Shown here: piece after piece, positions 23,336-37,135 of the stretch
Layout: each line of letters starts with the position of its first letter
Numbering within the stretch: position 1 is the stretch's first letter
Origin: Formicarius rufipectus
Taxonomy: Eukaryota > Chordata > Aves > Passeriformes > Formicariidae
Assembly (NCBI GenBank): GCA_013399695.1
Contig: VXAU01001281.1
Location: 74,811 to 138,810, forward strand
Direction: 5' to 3'
Length of the DNA: 64,000 nucleotides
Notes under the pieces: generated by a model
Told to the model about the DNA's origin: nothing
What the model saw: only the letters and a program-made list of their open reading frames with translations
Databases searched by the model: none
Position numbers and translations under genes: made by a program

Positions 23336-26300
23336 GGTTGAAGTGTTTTCTGTCTTGCTTGGAGAGGACATCAGGTTTTGTGTGTTTTAAGCTATGGCAC
23401 AGGCTATTATATAGTAAAGGAAAGTATAAAATGAATTTGAAACTTTACTAGACAGAAATAAAAGCATAATCATGTTACTTTTAAAGTAATATGTAGCAAA
23501 GACATCAGCACATGATAACAATGGTTAGAATCTTGAGTGGAAAGCAAGCCAAAAGCTGAGGCTTGATCTGGTGTACTGGTGAAAAATAGCAACATGACAG
23601 AGAAAGGGTCACGATGAAGGCAATTTAATAAAGGAAAAGAAAGATCTGTGCATGGAAGCAAGGGAAAGCAAAAGATTTATTCTTTACTTCCCATCAGCAG
23701 GCAATGTTCTTGAAAGTAGTGTTTCAAGAAGAGCTCCAGAAGATCCCTCCCCTCATTCTCCTTTTTCTTAGTTTTATGGTTGAGCATGGTGTCCTGTGAT
23801 ATGAAATACACCTCTGGTAAATCTGGGTCATCTGTCCTGACTCCCAAGTGTTCTGAGTCCCCTTCCAAGATCTTTTCTACCCCAGCCTACTAGTGAGAGG
23901 GAGAATGTTAGAGAGACAGCTGTGATACTGGGCCAGCACTGCTCAGTAGTAGCCAAAACACTGGTGTGTTATCAACACCTTCTTACCTACCAACACAAAA
24001 TGCAGCACTATGCAGGATGCTGGGGGAAAAATTAACTGCATCTCAGCCAGACCAAATACATGTGAGATGCCCTGAAATACTTTTCACACATTTGTCAAGT
24101 TCTGTGATGCCTTTTTTTATTCTAAGGGTGATAATTTTTCCATAACTCCATTACATTAATAAATCAGATTTCTTCAGCATTCAAGAGAGTTCTGACTTAT
24201 ACTGATTGGTTAGTAATGCATACATGTTATCAAAATAGCCATAACAAAAACCCATAAGCAACATAAATAAGAGAGTTCTGATTAATGACATTCAGAGAAT
24301 TACAGAATTATGAAATAATTTCAGGGAAATTCTAGAGAAAATGTGAAGATCATGCTGGTGGAAAACAATTATGAAGGAGAAGGTAAGTACTATAGCAAAC
24401 CCAAACTACTCTAAAAAAAAAAACAACAAACAAACAAAAACCAAAACACAAAAATCAAAAAGCCTAAGATGAAATAGTGCAAGGCCCTTCCAGTGCTGCA
24501 ATTAATCCATTAAGAATCAAGCAGAATTATGATAAAAAGTTTGAAGTTCAGTCAAAGTTGTGTGTTTCAAAAATCATGTAATGCAGAAGTAATAATAAAA
24601 TGCCCTTTTCATTCTATTCTTGTTTACACAGTGCAGCCAACTGGCTTCTAGCTAGAAAAGGTTAAGAAAAAAATTGATAATATAGAGACCTTGTTAATCT
24701 GACATAAAAAAGAACAACAAGTAATTATTCCTGAATGCATAACAGATTTTTGTGGTCATATAATAAAAGGCCACATACCCTAGAAAAGATCAATAGCAAG
24801 AAGTTTTAATTTTTTTGCAAAACACTACCTTAGCCTCATTAGAAACTCATGAGTGTCCAAACAGGATATCATCATGAGAGTATGGGAAGTTAATATATTT
24901 TTTTGTGTTCAGACTAAAATCTGAGCACAGTACTATAGGAGATTGGAATAGGTTGATAGCACAGGGAAACTGTCCTTTTATTTTTTTTTCCTTAAGGAAA
25001 CAAAGTTCCAATACTTACAAAAGGCAGAGGCTAGAGGGAACAGATGATATTTTTCAGAAAAAACAACTGATGACCATTGACGTTGATGCATGGAATAGGC
25101 TAAAATATACCACCTACTGGCTAATAGAACAGGCCTTCATAACAGTATCCATCATGTAATTTGTAAAAGTAAGCACTGTGGTTACTTTGTCATCACAGAA
25201 GGAAAATTTTGAATAAATAAAATGTGAATATGTGTCTCCTGTATTGGAAAAGGAATTCTATGAAGGTAAACAAATCACTTACCCTTCCACTTATAGAATG
25301 GATCCTGTGAGTGAATGCCTCTTTAGCCTTATAATCAAAATGTTGGGCACAGTTTCACATGAGTGCTGGACAGAAAGAACAAAGTAGGTCCTGTCATGGA
25401 AGAAAACGTAGTTCTCCACACAGCTTATTGTAAATTGCAGACTTCCTTATAAGTATTACTGTCATGAACATTCTCCCATGCTTATCATCCCCTCTCTCCA
25501 CATCCCCAGATCAGTGTCTACCTTCTACAGAGTCTTTAAAGATTTCAAAAAATATTCTTATGCATTTCAGTCAAAGTGTATGTCAGCTTACAGATATATG
25601 ACATACTTTCCCATAGATGACCTGAAGAGTGTTAGAATCCACATGAAATTCTGCACAAAATATGGAGAGTTAAAGAAACATGTGATAAGTCAATCTTTTA
25701 CATTTATGACCAGGAACAAAAAAAATTGTCTTTAGTATATTGTGCCTTGCAGTGAGTGAGCAAGTCTGAAAAGTATTTCACTGTTAATTTTTCTTTGCAA
25801 GAAACAAAAGCCTTCTTTAGATCTATGAAACACATAGTTAAATCTGGTAAGAGGAACCACAGCCCCTTAGGGCTGAACCTTTGGAGGAGATACAATGGTC
25901 CCATGACACCAGAACATCATTATAACTTTCAAGATGTAAAATTTATTCTCATATCTCCAAATATAAACCTTATGAGAAAAATTTATCTCTTTGTAGAACT
26001 GTTATTTAATTTTAGAACATACTTTTAGAAAGTAATTGGAAAAATATTAAGATATTATAAAATACTCTGAATTCCATATTTAAATACACTAGTTTAGAAA
26101 AAAAGGAGGGGCAGGAAAACTAAGCAAATTAAGGCTAAACATACACATTGAAGAAAGAGTCCATGTTGGAGACTTGGAGTAAAAAAATGAAAAATTAATT
26201 ATCTTTCTTCTCTAGGGAAAATCTACTCGTATCGACTTCCATTCATAGCACTCTCATGCACACTTTTTTATTGATTAATTCGTATAGCAGAATGATAGAC

Positions 26301-29300
26301 ACTTCTCCCCCATACATGCTTTTGTCAGTGACAATGATTGTCACTGAATATCAAATCACATACAGCAGGATGTGATTATAAGTTGCCAGGTTTGATTTGA
26401 GCAACACTTCACATTTGCATACTCCAAATAATATGTTGAGATATAAATAAAGAGGGCGAACGTATTTTTAAAGTATTCATAGGAATTATTTATTAAGTAA
26501 AAGACAACTTTCTGTATATTTGTTGTCTCTTCTATTCACTTAGTCTTCATTTCCCATTTTAATTCCTCTTGCTCAAAGTGTTAGATATCTATACCTACTA
26601 AGTAATTTCACACACCCCTGCAAAGAGAACAGTAAATGGTTGCAGGACAGCTTCTTTTGTAGCTGAGCATAGATTGACTTTTGGCCTCAAAATCCTAGAA
26701 AGACCAACAGTTTCTGTTCCAGCAACAAAGACCTGTATCTTTGTCAATAGTTGCTCATGGTGATAAGTGTGAATGGAGCGCAAGGTGACAACGAGAAGGT
26801 AGGATGGAGATAGAAAGGGCATAGAAAGCCTGCCTACAGATATACACTCAGAATTTAATTGCTGTGTTTTAAGGGGTTGTCCTGGTGCATGGATAAAATT
26901 CATCCGTAACTGCAAGATATACCAGGGCTTACTGAACATCACAAGCTGTTTCAGTTATAGTACTTGTGCTCCCTCTTTTCAGGGATGCAATATTTTGCTT
27001 CTCTGTGAAGGGCTGCTTTCCATTTTTTGTTGTGCTTGTTCTCTTCAGTTCAATATCTGCTGTGAGTAGGTGGCTGTTAGTGCATGTGGGAGAGCACTTG
27101 GTTACATCAGGAATTCTTGCTTCATGAGTGAGAGGAGTGAAGGAAAAACGCCCACAGACATACAATTTTCAGCCTATTTAAATAGACCAAAGAGAAGATA
27201 ATAATCTGGACACCTACAGACCGAGGGCCTACTCATACCTTTCATGTCTACATAGAGGAAGGAGGAGTCATCCAACTCTATTACTGCAACTCCACCATTT
27301 CCTAAAGTTCAGAGAGCCCATTTTTTTCTTCCAAAAGCCACGTTACCTCTAAGGTAAAGGCATCCACTAGGAGTGGTGGCATTTGGGATAAGCTCTGATC
27401 ACCCACTAGTTTCATAGCAATTTGGCAGAAAAAAATTCTATTCTCAAAGCTGATCCATGCTCATTGAAGACTGTATGAACAAGGATCACCTTGACTGCAA
27501 AGCAATTCTGATGTCAAGAACTCTGGCAAAGCTGTACATCTTCTGTGAGCCTCTTTAAGTTGTTTTTTTGATATCTATGCTGGAATCTTTGTTCAGAGGG
27601 ACAAACAAACAGCAAATCAAGAGGGAAATTGAATACAGGATAGTCTGTCTCTCTATTCTTATGAAATTTTCCTTAAAAAAAAATACTTGGAACCTTGAAG
27701 ACAACTTGAATATAAAATGTTGGCATCATGCTTTGTGGCTGGTTGTATATATTTGCAGATTTTCTGTGATACTTCTATGTGTCCAAAACTTCTGCTGAGT
27801 TTTATGATGCCAAAACAGCCATTTTGGGAAGAGACTATATCCTTTAACATTTTTTTTGTAATGTCATTAAGGTATGAAACAATGATGGGAAAATGTCAGT
27901 GGAATTCTTCAGAGAACTACTTTTAGCTGTCTTTATAACATATCATAGCATCTCCAACAAAATGATAGATCTTGTGAGATCATGTTAGGAACTATTCTGG
28001 GAATAGAACAAACTTTTTGTATTGGTTCTTTCATATGCTAGGTACCAGAAAGCAGTTTACAGCTAAGCTATTATAGCTGTAGAATGCTGTCAGTTGTATT
28101 TTTTATTTTGCTTTGAAAGCAGCAATGCAAGTGCCAAGGACAGAGAGTGAATTTTGCTGTGATATGCTGTTTAAATTATGGTATATCAAAGGGAACAGAA
28201 GCATGTGCCAAGCTACAAGTATGTGAATGAGCTCATCGTCCAATACATTGACAACTTGACAAACTTTGCAATGACAAACATCTAATTTTAATTCAGTTAG
28301 GTCAGATTTCACACTAATTTTAATAATTTCACTTAGTTAGGTTGTGGAAGGCCTTGCCAAAATGTTTATAACACTAAAAGTTTACATGCTTTCAAGTGGA
28401 CACAGGTAATGTTTATTGAATAGAAATCTTTGTAAGATTCCTAGATACATGATAAAAACCCCAACTCGTTTCTGTGCCTCTGACAGGAGTTTCTGGGAAC
28501 GTACTCAGAACTGCAGTTTACAAAACTTTTATTCTGCCCTTCCTGTAGGCATCTACTTCTGCTCATTATTGAAGACTGTTGGGCTAGGGGAACCTTTGGT
28601 TTGCCCTACTACAACTACACCTTTTATGTCTTGTCTAGTGTGAAATGCTGTAATATTAACTTAGCAGTACTAGTGTTAACAAACTAGCTCCAAACTATGA
28701 AGAAACTGATAATTATTTCCTCATACATTGCTATACCACGCTGCTTAGGATCAAGCAGATGGAGAGCACCTACTAACACCTACTCTCTCAGATTCTCTGC
28801 AAAGATAAAGTCAACTCTCTTCATAAAGAATTTACATGGGGGAAAACCAAGGACTCAAAAAAACGAGCATGTATAAAAATAAAGTCAATAGCAGAGAGCT
28901 GAACACATAGCTCAATTAGTCTAAAGATTCTTTTTTTAACAATGAAAGAATCAAGAAGCATGTTGTAGAGTAGCTGACAGAAGTTTATGGGGAGCACATC
29001 CCCTGTGAGGCTGCATGTAAGGAAGCATGTAAATTCATTTGGAATTCTGTAACTGAGACATAAAATCTGACATAAATGATTAGTCAAATGTGAAAGTCAA
29101 TATTTCAGTAACTAATAAGAACTAATATGCAGAGATCAGATCACTCACACATTTAATTTCAAAATGAAAGGCAAATCAAATTCTTCTTAGCCCTAATCTG
29201 TAATGAGGCTGCATGTATGCTGAACTGTATGTACATTTTAAAACTTAGTCTAATAATATAGCACTTATTTAAAAATATAATCGTGTACAAACAAACATAG

Positions 29301-31896
29301 CAAACTTTTCTAAAGTTTTCTAAACTTCTACAGACACAAACAGGATACTTCTGCAAGATACAAAAATTCAAAATAAATTTTTATTTTTCAAAAATTTTCC
29401 ATGATGCCACATTATACCTTTTGTTCAGTTTTGCTAGAAAAGAAGAAATTTAATCCATAAGTGTATTCAAGAAACCATCTTTCTCATCCTCTATCTTCAT
29501 TGAATTAATCAGAAGTGCAATTTCAATAAAATTTCAGCAGAACATGCTCAGACAGTCAGCTGCGGTCTCTTTATCTGCAAGCATATAAAATACTTGTGCT
29601 ACATCCATGAAAAAATTCAGATTGTAGTTGTTAATATAATTCTCAATACACTTGGATTCAGTCTATGTCTTAAAAAAATTATTTTGTTGCCTTTCTTCCT
29701 TGCCTAATAATATTTTACCTGCTAACTATATTTTTCTACCTCTGCTATGCTCCTACTCTTCACCTTCACACTTTGTAAGGTTATGCGTCGACTCACATTT
29801 TTCCTTTAGTGTCAAACTCTTTCATTGTGTCTGTCAAACTGTTTTCAGTGTAAGACTGTGAAAATGAGTAACAAAGTCCTGGTCACTGTTTTCTATGCTT
29901 TGTTTTTATTACTTTTTTTAATAGGCCTTGTGACTTTCCTCTGTTTATTTTACTGCAAAATGTTTTGATGGATTTCATAACAAATGGCATTTCTCTAATT
30001 TATTTTTCATATACACTGGTTGTCACCTAACATACTCTCAGGTCTGCTCATTTTGCCACTGATAATGAATTGTCGCGTGAAGTTCTTACAGAATTCACTT
30101 GTGAAGGAAATACAGTTGGTCTTCGTGAATTGCATTATTGCTAATCAACAATTCTGATCTTGCAACACAAGAGATTCCTCCATCCCAATGTCCTCTGAAT
30201 GTGAAAGGTAAAGGGTAACAAGAAGGGGAACTGCAACTACCTTCTGACAGTGACTCTTACTTAAATCTAGGAGTAGCCGCCTTTGAAAGCATTTAATGGG
30301 CCTCAAATAATCTAGTTTTAATAAACTACAAGTTGGATATCTATGCTAATTTTAGGCTTCTTCTACGTAATAAGCAAAGATAATTCCTTCCAATGGTATT
30401 TTGCTCACTGTCTCTAGAGGTGTCTAACTCTTTATGTAATATAAAAGGGACTTAGACAACTGATTTGGACTAGATACCTAATCTTAGATGGCTACAAGTT
30501 AAATGAAAAAATTCCACTCATAGATTAGTGTAATAAAATGTTACTTTACTTATTTAAATTAAATTAATTTCAGGACATTTCAGTTAGTTAGATGTTCAGT
30601 GAGTTGTATTCATCTTGAATATTTGCAGCTGATTTACAGAAATCAAATTGAAATAAGAAAAGTAACCTATGAGCTTTGCTTTGTATATTAAAAAAACCTC
30701 CTGAAGTTATTTTCAGTGTTTTGTCACATGCCATTTAAATGAACAAAATAGATTAGCAAGAGCATTAGCTGAAACATTATTCATTTAAACTAAAAAAAAA
30801 ATAAATTATTACCACCTTTGTGCCCTATTTTGTAATAGTGTTTGAGAAGTGGACAGTGGACAGTGTAACTGTCTTTCTGCTTTCCACATTTTTTTCTGAA
30901 TTCATTTTATTGAGGACCCTCTAAGCAATTCCCTACAAAACACTAAGACTAGCAGTAGTTACATAAAGTGATATTGAACAGATATGTGAGATATTAATGA
31001 CTGAGCTTATATTCACTTTGTGGAGTGCAAAATTTTTATTCATGCCAAATACTTACTTAAAATTGTGTTCCAGAGCATTTACAAGGGTAACCTAGTACAA
31101 TTTATCCTGTTTTTAACTTCAGTGACTTTGAACTACCTGCATATTTCATTCTGGATTTTATCATAATAGAATGATTCCAAGTAGAAATTAAACTTTCAAT
31201 ACTCTCTGTTTCTTTTATTGTCTTTTTGAACCTATTAATATTTTCTAGGAGATTTATTGCATTTCAGCACATAACGGTCATTACTTACAACACATACAAC
31301 AGAATTTTATTTGGCTACATGTAATTAATGCACACCAAGGTTGAATACAGCTTTGTGTCAGACCTGACTTAAGTGGGAAACTGGGCTTCAGGTGGAAGAT
31401 CCTCTATATATTCACTTATATGTGTTTAGTGAAACAGCTGCCACAGAAGTGCTTTTTCAAGAGCTAGCAGAGAATTAAACAATACAGGCTAAAATCAGTC
31501 TCCAAGGTAATCCAGATGGGAGTTTCCTCTGGGCACTTTCCCCCACTAGAGCATCTATCACTAAGCAGTAGGTATGCTTCTTATTTGCCATCTGCTTTTT
31601 GCCTATGCTGCATGAAAATTGGCTGCATTTCACAGGAGTCAGACATGATCATGGGATAAAGAGAGCACAGGTTTGAGAAGCCTTCTGTCTGATTAAGGAA
31701 CTGGGTGTCTCAGCATCTCTGGTGTGACATGGGGAGTTATGGATTTGACTGGCCACTGGGAAGTAATTTAGAGGACAGCCATAGTGTCTAATTCAGAGGT
31801 CCATATTAAAACCTCTGAAGATATAGGTCAAGCTCTTCCCTTCTTCAATCAGAACTACTTTTGCTAAGACAGAGCTTTCCTATATATTTTTCCTGT
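23336..31896. other. Unique AT-rich DNA, no gene seen
   Basis: The longest element-free stretch so far. The only low-complexity block is A/C-rich (24411-24465). Open frames reach 114 codons (minus strand, 26598-26942) but carry no recognisable domain or exon borders. Several short clusters of TAAT/ATTA occur near 30540-30600, which may or may not be regulatory. Confidence 0.55.
24411..24465 (+). repeat. A/C-rich low-complexity block
   Basis: A-run followed by AAAC and CAAA units, the same type as at 3004-3071. Confidence 0.8.
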
Positions 31897-31905
31897 TACT
31901 TATCT
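31897..31905. repeat. Left TSD of RTE-like copy B
   Basis: The 9-bp direct repeat tacttatct, repeated at 32537-32545. Confidence 0.8.
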
Positions 31906-32536
31906 CATCATCATCATGGCTAGACTTCGCAAACAAAGATTTGGGAGGGTTTTACCCATGCTTGCTGCAAGTGTGCTGATGGCTGATAAGGCCAATGTGA
32001 GATAGGCAAGTCCGGTTGCAAAAGGCACAGCAGAAAGTCTCCACAGTTGGTACTGTCAAGGCACGGCTCTTTCTGTGGTGTCTTTTCTCCTCCAGACTGA
32101 TTCTGCGTGCAGTTTCAAGGGAGACAGCAGCGTTATGGATCGTGTGTCTCCACATCTCCCAATTGGAGGCCAGAGCGGACCAGTGATGATGGTCAGTATG
32201 GCCAAGGCTGAGATGTTGTTTCAGGAAGTCCTTGTATCTCCTCTTTGGGCCTCCTCTCTTGCGGCAGCCGGTGGTGAATTCACTGTAGAGCACAATCTTA
32301 TGGAGGCGGTGATCCTCCATCCTGGAGACGTGCCCTGCCCAGCGCAGCTGCGTTCTCAGCAGCATGGCTTCGACACTGGTGACCCCTGCCTGTTCCAGAA
32401 CAGACACATTAGTCACGTAATCAGACCAGTGGATGTTTAGGATTGTATGGAGGCAGCGCTGGTGGAAGTGTTCAAGGAGTCGCAGGTGGTGGCGGTAGAT
32501 GACCCAAGATTCAGACCCATAGAGAAGAGTAGACAG
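31906..32536 (-). mobile_element. RTE-like LINE, 5'-truncated (copy B)
   Basis: Seen: 631 bp in minus orientation between perfect 9-bp repeats. On the element strand it is all coding up to a TAA stop at 31952-31954. A 3' UTR of only about 34 bp follows, then a tail of four ATG units (31906-31917). It is closely similar to copy A at 20802-21347 but reaches about 85 bp further 5'. Known: tiny 3' UTRs and short-unit microsatellite tails are typical of RTE-clade LINEs. Birds as a whole are poor in RTE elements, except for lineages with AviRTE, which was proposed to have moved horizontally. Inference: a comparatively recent 5'-truncated insertion. Confidence 0.85.
31952..32536 (-). pseudogene. C-terminal fragment of an RTE-like LINE polyprotein (194 codons open)
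   Basis: The frame is open from the truncated 5' edge of the insertion to a TAA stop, with no break in 194 codons. It has no true start codon, because the endonuclease and RT core were lost on insertion. Visible parts, N to C: 'LLYGSESWVIYRHHLRLLEHF' style sequence (residues ~5-24), 'LRWAGHVSRMEDHRL' (~65-80), a basic 'GCRKRGGPKRRYKD' (~88-102), and a C-terminal zinc knuckle with spacing C-x2-C-x12-H-x3-C (last ~24 residues). Known: such a tail follows the RT domain in RTE-type proteins and probably binds nucleic acid. Inference: not a host gene; the open frame reflects youth of the insertion more than selection. Confidence 0.8.
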
Positions 32537-32545
32537 TACTTATCT
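32537..32545. repeat. Right TSD of RTE-like copy B
   Basis: Second copy of tacttatct, identical to 31897-31905. Confidence 0.8.
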
Positions 32546-34035
32546 AAGTTTATTTGCTTGGTCCTTGTCAATTAGTGAAGAGAGACCTGACCTGGAATGG
32601 CACTTAGAAATACCAGCAAAAGGACTGAAAATCTGTGGGGCATATTATTATTTTGAATCCTGTGATATAGGACTAACATCCAGTCACTTTTTAGTCTTGT
32701 TGCACATTGATTGTGGGCAGGGTGTCAGTCAGCTAAGCTGGGATTAGCCTGTTTGGGGGGGAAGCTTGAGAAAGTAAGAACACAATTGGCATATGTGATT
32801 CTGTATTATATTTTTAGGTTCTTGTGCATTTATTTCTGTGGGAAGCCATGTAAGCCAGAGATTCAAATGCAAAAATTTTTGCTACTGTAAGACAATTACA
32901 AGTGGAAATGTAACAGGACAGAAAGTATCACATAAACCAGGCAGTTATTTAAAATACTCAGATGATGCCATCTCTGACACTGGTATGAGAAAGTAAAGGA
33001 TTTATGTACAATGTGAGAAAAATATTCAAGATGTCAGAAAGCAGTAATTTCATTCATTATTGTGAAAAAAAACCCCTAAGCATCATTGATACATGGTAAA
33101 AACTAACATTATAGCCAAACATTAACACACCATTGCGTGGATATTTAAAATACCTTGAGAAATAAAATGTGACTGTGCCAGTATAATGCATATAGGTGGG
33201 TTCATAGAGACAAAACTCAACCAGAATGCTAGACACATAAAGGCTACCACCTAAGCCTTCAAGCTGAAACGGGATCTCCAGATTCCACAAACCTGGCATT
33301 CATCTGGAATAACTGAGCTCACTTTGGCCTTTCACTGGCAACTCTTCACTGTGGTGTAAAGGTACAGAGGGACATTCACAGGTTTTTGCAGTGCAATGAA
33401 ATTGACACTTATAGGAGATAATCATTCCTGATATACCACGCATTCCCAAATCTGAAATTTTCCCATAAAAATTGTTATCCTCCAGTTTTAAAATGAGGTA
33501 TAAAATGTGTGTACAATACATTGTAGATTTTACATTAGGATGCACCTAGGGGGCTTTCTGTTTTTGATGATGCATGTAATTACTATACCATAATGATAAT
33601 GTGAGTTACATGCTTACTTTAAATCAAGTCCATCTTCTGCTGACATTAGTACAAGCATAATCACACCCTCAGTAGGGAAAAAAAAAAAAAAAAGTGTCCT
33701 TAAAATGAAAAGTAGTAATTTAAAAATCAAGCTTCAGATAATATTCTATTACACCAAAACACAAATACTGTTTGCATGATTTACTGAGCTGCTTCACATT
33801 ATTAACATCATTATACAAATCTGTATACTCCTCCTATGCAATGAGGGAGTTTCTTCTTGTGGTTTAACAGTTATTTTAACACAGTGAAGATTTCATGCTT
33901 TGCATAATATGATGCTCCAGATCTTTTTCAATCCATTCATAGCTGAGTTCTTTCCCATGAATATCTCTAATAGCATCAGATATATTCTTGTAAATATGCA
34001 CCTGACCAAATTCAGTGCCATGAGTTTCTGTAGTC
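32546..34035. other. Unique AT-rich DNA, no gene seen
   Basis: Contains an A16 run (33678-33693). No element or exon recognised. Confidence 0.55.
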
Positions 34036-34436
34036 AATGACCACAGGCTGTAGCTTTCTTCAGGGCACCTCTGCCTGCTCTGCTGTGGGGGCTTCTATGG
34101 GCTGCAGGGGAATCTCTGTTACATTTCTGAAGCACTTCCTCCTTCTCCTTCATCACCGACCGTGGTGTCTGCAGAGTTGTTTCTCTCATTATCTCACTCC
34201 TCTCTCACAGTTGCTGCACGCAATTTCTTACCCTTTCTTAAATACATTGTCACATAGGCATCATCAATGGTGCTGATGGGTTCAGTTTTGGACAGTGGTG
34301 GGTCTGTTTCTGAGCTTGCTGGAACTGCTTCCTTCTGACACAGAGTCAGCTTCTGATCTCTTTTCACAGAATTCAGCCCTACAGCCCCACACCCTCTCCC
34401 CTGGCTACAAAAACCTTGCCACTTAAATACAGTACA
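34036..34436 (-). mobile_element. ERVL-type LTR fragment, 5' half
   Basis: Seen: in minus orientation the piece begins TGTACTGTATTTAAGTGGCAAGG at its high-coordinate end (34436) and runs about 400 bp, including 'GGTTTTTGTAGCC', an 'agaaacaactctgcagacacc' type segment and GGCTGCAG-rich sequence toward 34080. I recognise these as features of the common avian ERVL LTR, whose 5' end reads TGTATTGGGTTTRYGTGGCAAGG or similar. The 3' half (R/U5) is missing at the low-coordinate side. Its 34080-34180 part matches the window's other copy at about 63225-63346. It is clearly diverged and old. Confidence 0.75.
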
Positions 34437-37135
34437 GGGATGTTCCATGCCTTCTTTAAGCTTCGAAGGACCAATAAAAGATGTTTAGATTGTAAACTCA
34501 GCTACTAACACTGGCAATTCCCAGTGCGAGGTCTTTATCTGAGTTTAGAGCTTAATGAAACATTTTCAGTCTGGAGAAAATTTTCTCACTGTCTCACGCT
34601 AAGCACTGCTTTCTAAATGTCATTTAGAAAATTTCTAACAATTCCAAAAACAAACAATTGTAAAATGTAATATATGGCTAAAATATTCTGGTTCCTTTTC
34701 TTTTTTTCTCCCTGCTGGAGAAAATCCAGCTTCCTTAGTGCTTTGAAGAAAATTCTTACTGCATTAGAACAATCCATACTTGAAGAAGGTGCCTTCTACT
34801 GTCCCTGTGAGAAGCCATTTAAACCAGTCAAAGTGCAAGCATTGGAAAATCCTAGGTAATGTGTTCTTTTTAGCACTAAACAAGTGATTAACTCTAGCCC
34901 CAGTGATTCCCTTGAGTTCCCTCTTCCATGCTTAGAGCATCCTACCTCCCTGAGAGGTGATGCAGTGGACTGAAGTCCAGGACTGATGTTGTAGAAAACA
35001 TCTAATATCTCTACAGGAGATAACAAACATCATGGCAAGGAATATTTTCACAGAAGCAACAGTAAAGGTAAGGAGGAATAGTGGATGGAGACATAGGAGA
35101 CTGAATTACAAAGAGTTGATTGAGCCTCAAACTGGAGCCAGAATCTAATCTAATCATGGCTCGGTTGAAATTCGTCTTTGGAGGGTATGTGAGAAAAATA
35201 TGGAATCACAGGAAAGGACTGGGTGAGATGAAAGAGTAAAGGCACAGAAAACAGAGTTTAAGAGAGGTGACCCTTGCACCGAGAAACAGCTGTAGAAAAT
35301 GGGAGCAGGGTCTTGATCTATTGCAATGTTTCTGTTATAAAATCATACTGATGCTTTATAACACAAATATCATTACATCAGGATACTCTGTATCTCCTGT
35401 CCATGAATCAAAGTGACTAAAGAACAAAAAATGAACTCTGTGATCTCTAGCTCACTGTGAAACAGTGGATGTTCCTTTCTTTTCCCGTTTTGGTGAAATC
35501 AGTAAAAAGGCATCTTTTACCACTTCAGAGTTAAAATTTATCATTTTTTCTAGCTTGAATTTATGCTCTATCAACCCCTTGAACCCTCTTAGGCCTATAA
35601 AGTGATAATATTCACATATGTAGTGATCTTTAAGAAATGGCTCTGTATGCCCAGTGATGTTTTATAACAAAAAATGCCTCATCCTAAATGTATCCTATGC
35701 ATGGATTTGATTTTGTTTTATGATGCTCCTAAAACTCTCTTCATAATAACTTCTACAGCTTCATCTAAGAAAACACATGTTAAGCAAGGTGTCACCAGGC
35801 ATGTCAATCACTTCAGTATGTCTAGTACTTATAAGCAGAAGACAACACTGTATTACTAAAAAGTGATCTTTGTCTTTTTTTCTCTCACTCACAAACACAC
35901 ATGAATAATGTTATTCCTAATAATTGCTTCACAGACATCTGCTATAATTCATAAATGATAAAGATTGCAGAAATGCAGCATGAGGTTGCCCTTGACATTT
36001 CATTTCTTCTTAGCACTTCACAAAGCTATAATACATCTAGCTTGAGAAACATTTTTATTCAGATTTTTCATGTAACATTACAAGAAGACAGCTTCAGAAT
36101 GAGTACTGGGTCTTCACTGGCAGCACTGAACCTGCAGGCATATCAACTAATAGATATTCACAAACACAAAATATACATAAACATTTTCATTTTTTTTTAA
36201 ATTCTTACAAAAAAGATTATAAAAATGCTCAGAAAAAAAAAGATATCAGAGACTGAAGCTTCCATACTGATGGAGATCATGGGTCAGATTGTAACTGGAT
36301 TGTCTGGAGGGTTGCAAGATGGATTAAAAAGGAATAAGAGGTCTCTCTGAAAGTCTTCCACCTGTGATTGGGCACACCAGAAAGGGTATTTCTTCCTGAT
36401 CCCTCTCCCTCCTAGAACCACCTTCCCAAATTTGAAGCATCTAAACAGTTTCTATAAATTTCCTTTTACTAGAGTGTGTTAAGCAACTGTGGCACTCTGA
36501 AGCCATCAACCTGTATACATTAAATATTTTTTTGAAGGATACAGATTTACAATGGTCCCAGTACAGACAGATGCCTTCAAAACAGTTCCCAGCCTGAGTG
36601 CTCCCTAGATGAATAGTGCTTGTGTGATGAGACATGTATCTTCCCTTTCTGAAGGAGGAGGAGGTAACATTTTTTGTGTAGGCAAAACTGACACACAGAT
36701 ATGCAAACAAAGCTAATTTAAAGCAGTATGTAAAAATCATACCATGACTGATTCAAAGCAGCACAATTGATGCCTATCTGGAGGAGGCTCCACTCTATAA
36801 GTCATTCCGGACAATGTCTATTCACAGTCACTGTAGAAGCAAGCCCACTTGACAGGAGGAGGATGCCATTTTTACTGTGCCAAATTCTGCTTACACATGA
36901 TAAAAGCAGGGGGAAAGTCTGTATGAGATGGGAAACATTCAGTCAAAAGTGACATTTACACCTCACTTGCTGAAAGCTGAGGCTGTGTCCTTCCCAAGCT
37001 GTTGCCATTAAACATCCATGCGTTTTTCATGACTGCTGTTGCTAGTAGCAGTTTCCTACTTCATCATGCTTTCTGTCACCCCAGAGAGAGATACTTGTGC
37101 AATGCCTTGTCCTTTTATTGAAAAATCTATCAAGT
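34437..37135. other. Unique AT-rich DNA, no firm gene
   Basis: Includes one weak exon-like unit on the + strand at about 34720-34857 (pyrimidine-rich lead, open frame, AG/GTAATG right edge), which is discussed among the findings and not called as a gene. Nothing else is recognised. Confidence 0.5.

Noticed and set aside
32075..32440. 121-codon + strand open frame
   Set aside because: It is the antisense shadow of the RTE-like polyprotein remnant, which has recognisable motifs on the minus strand.
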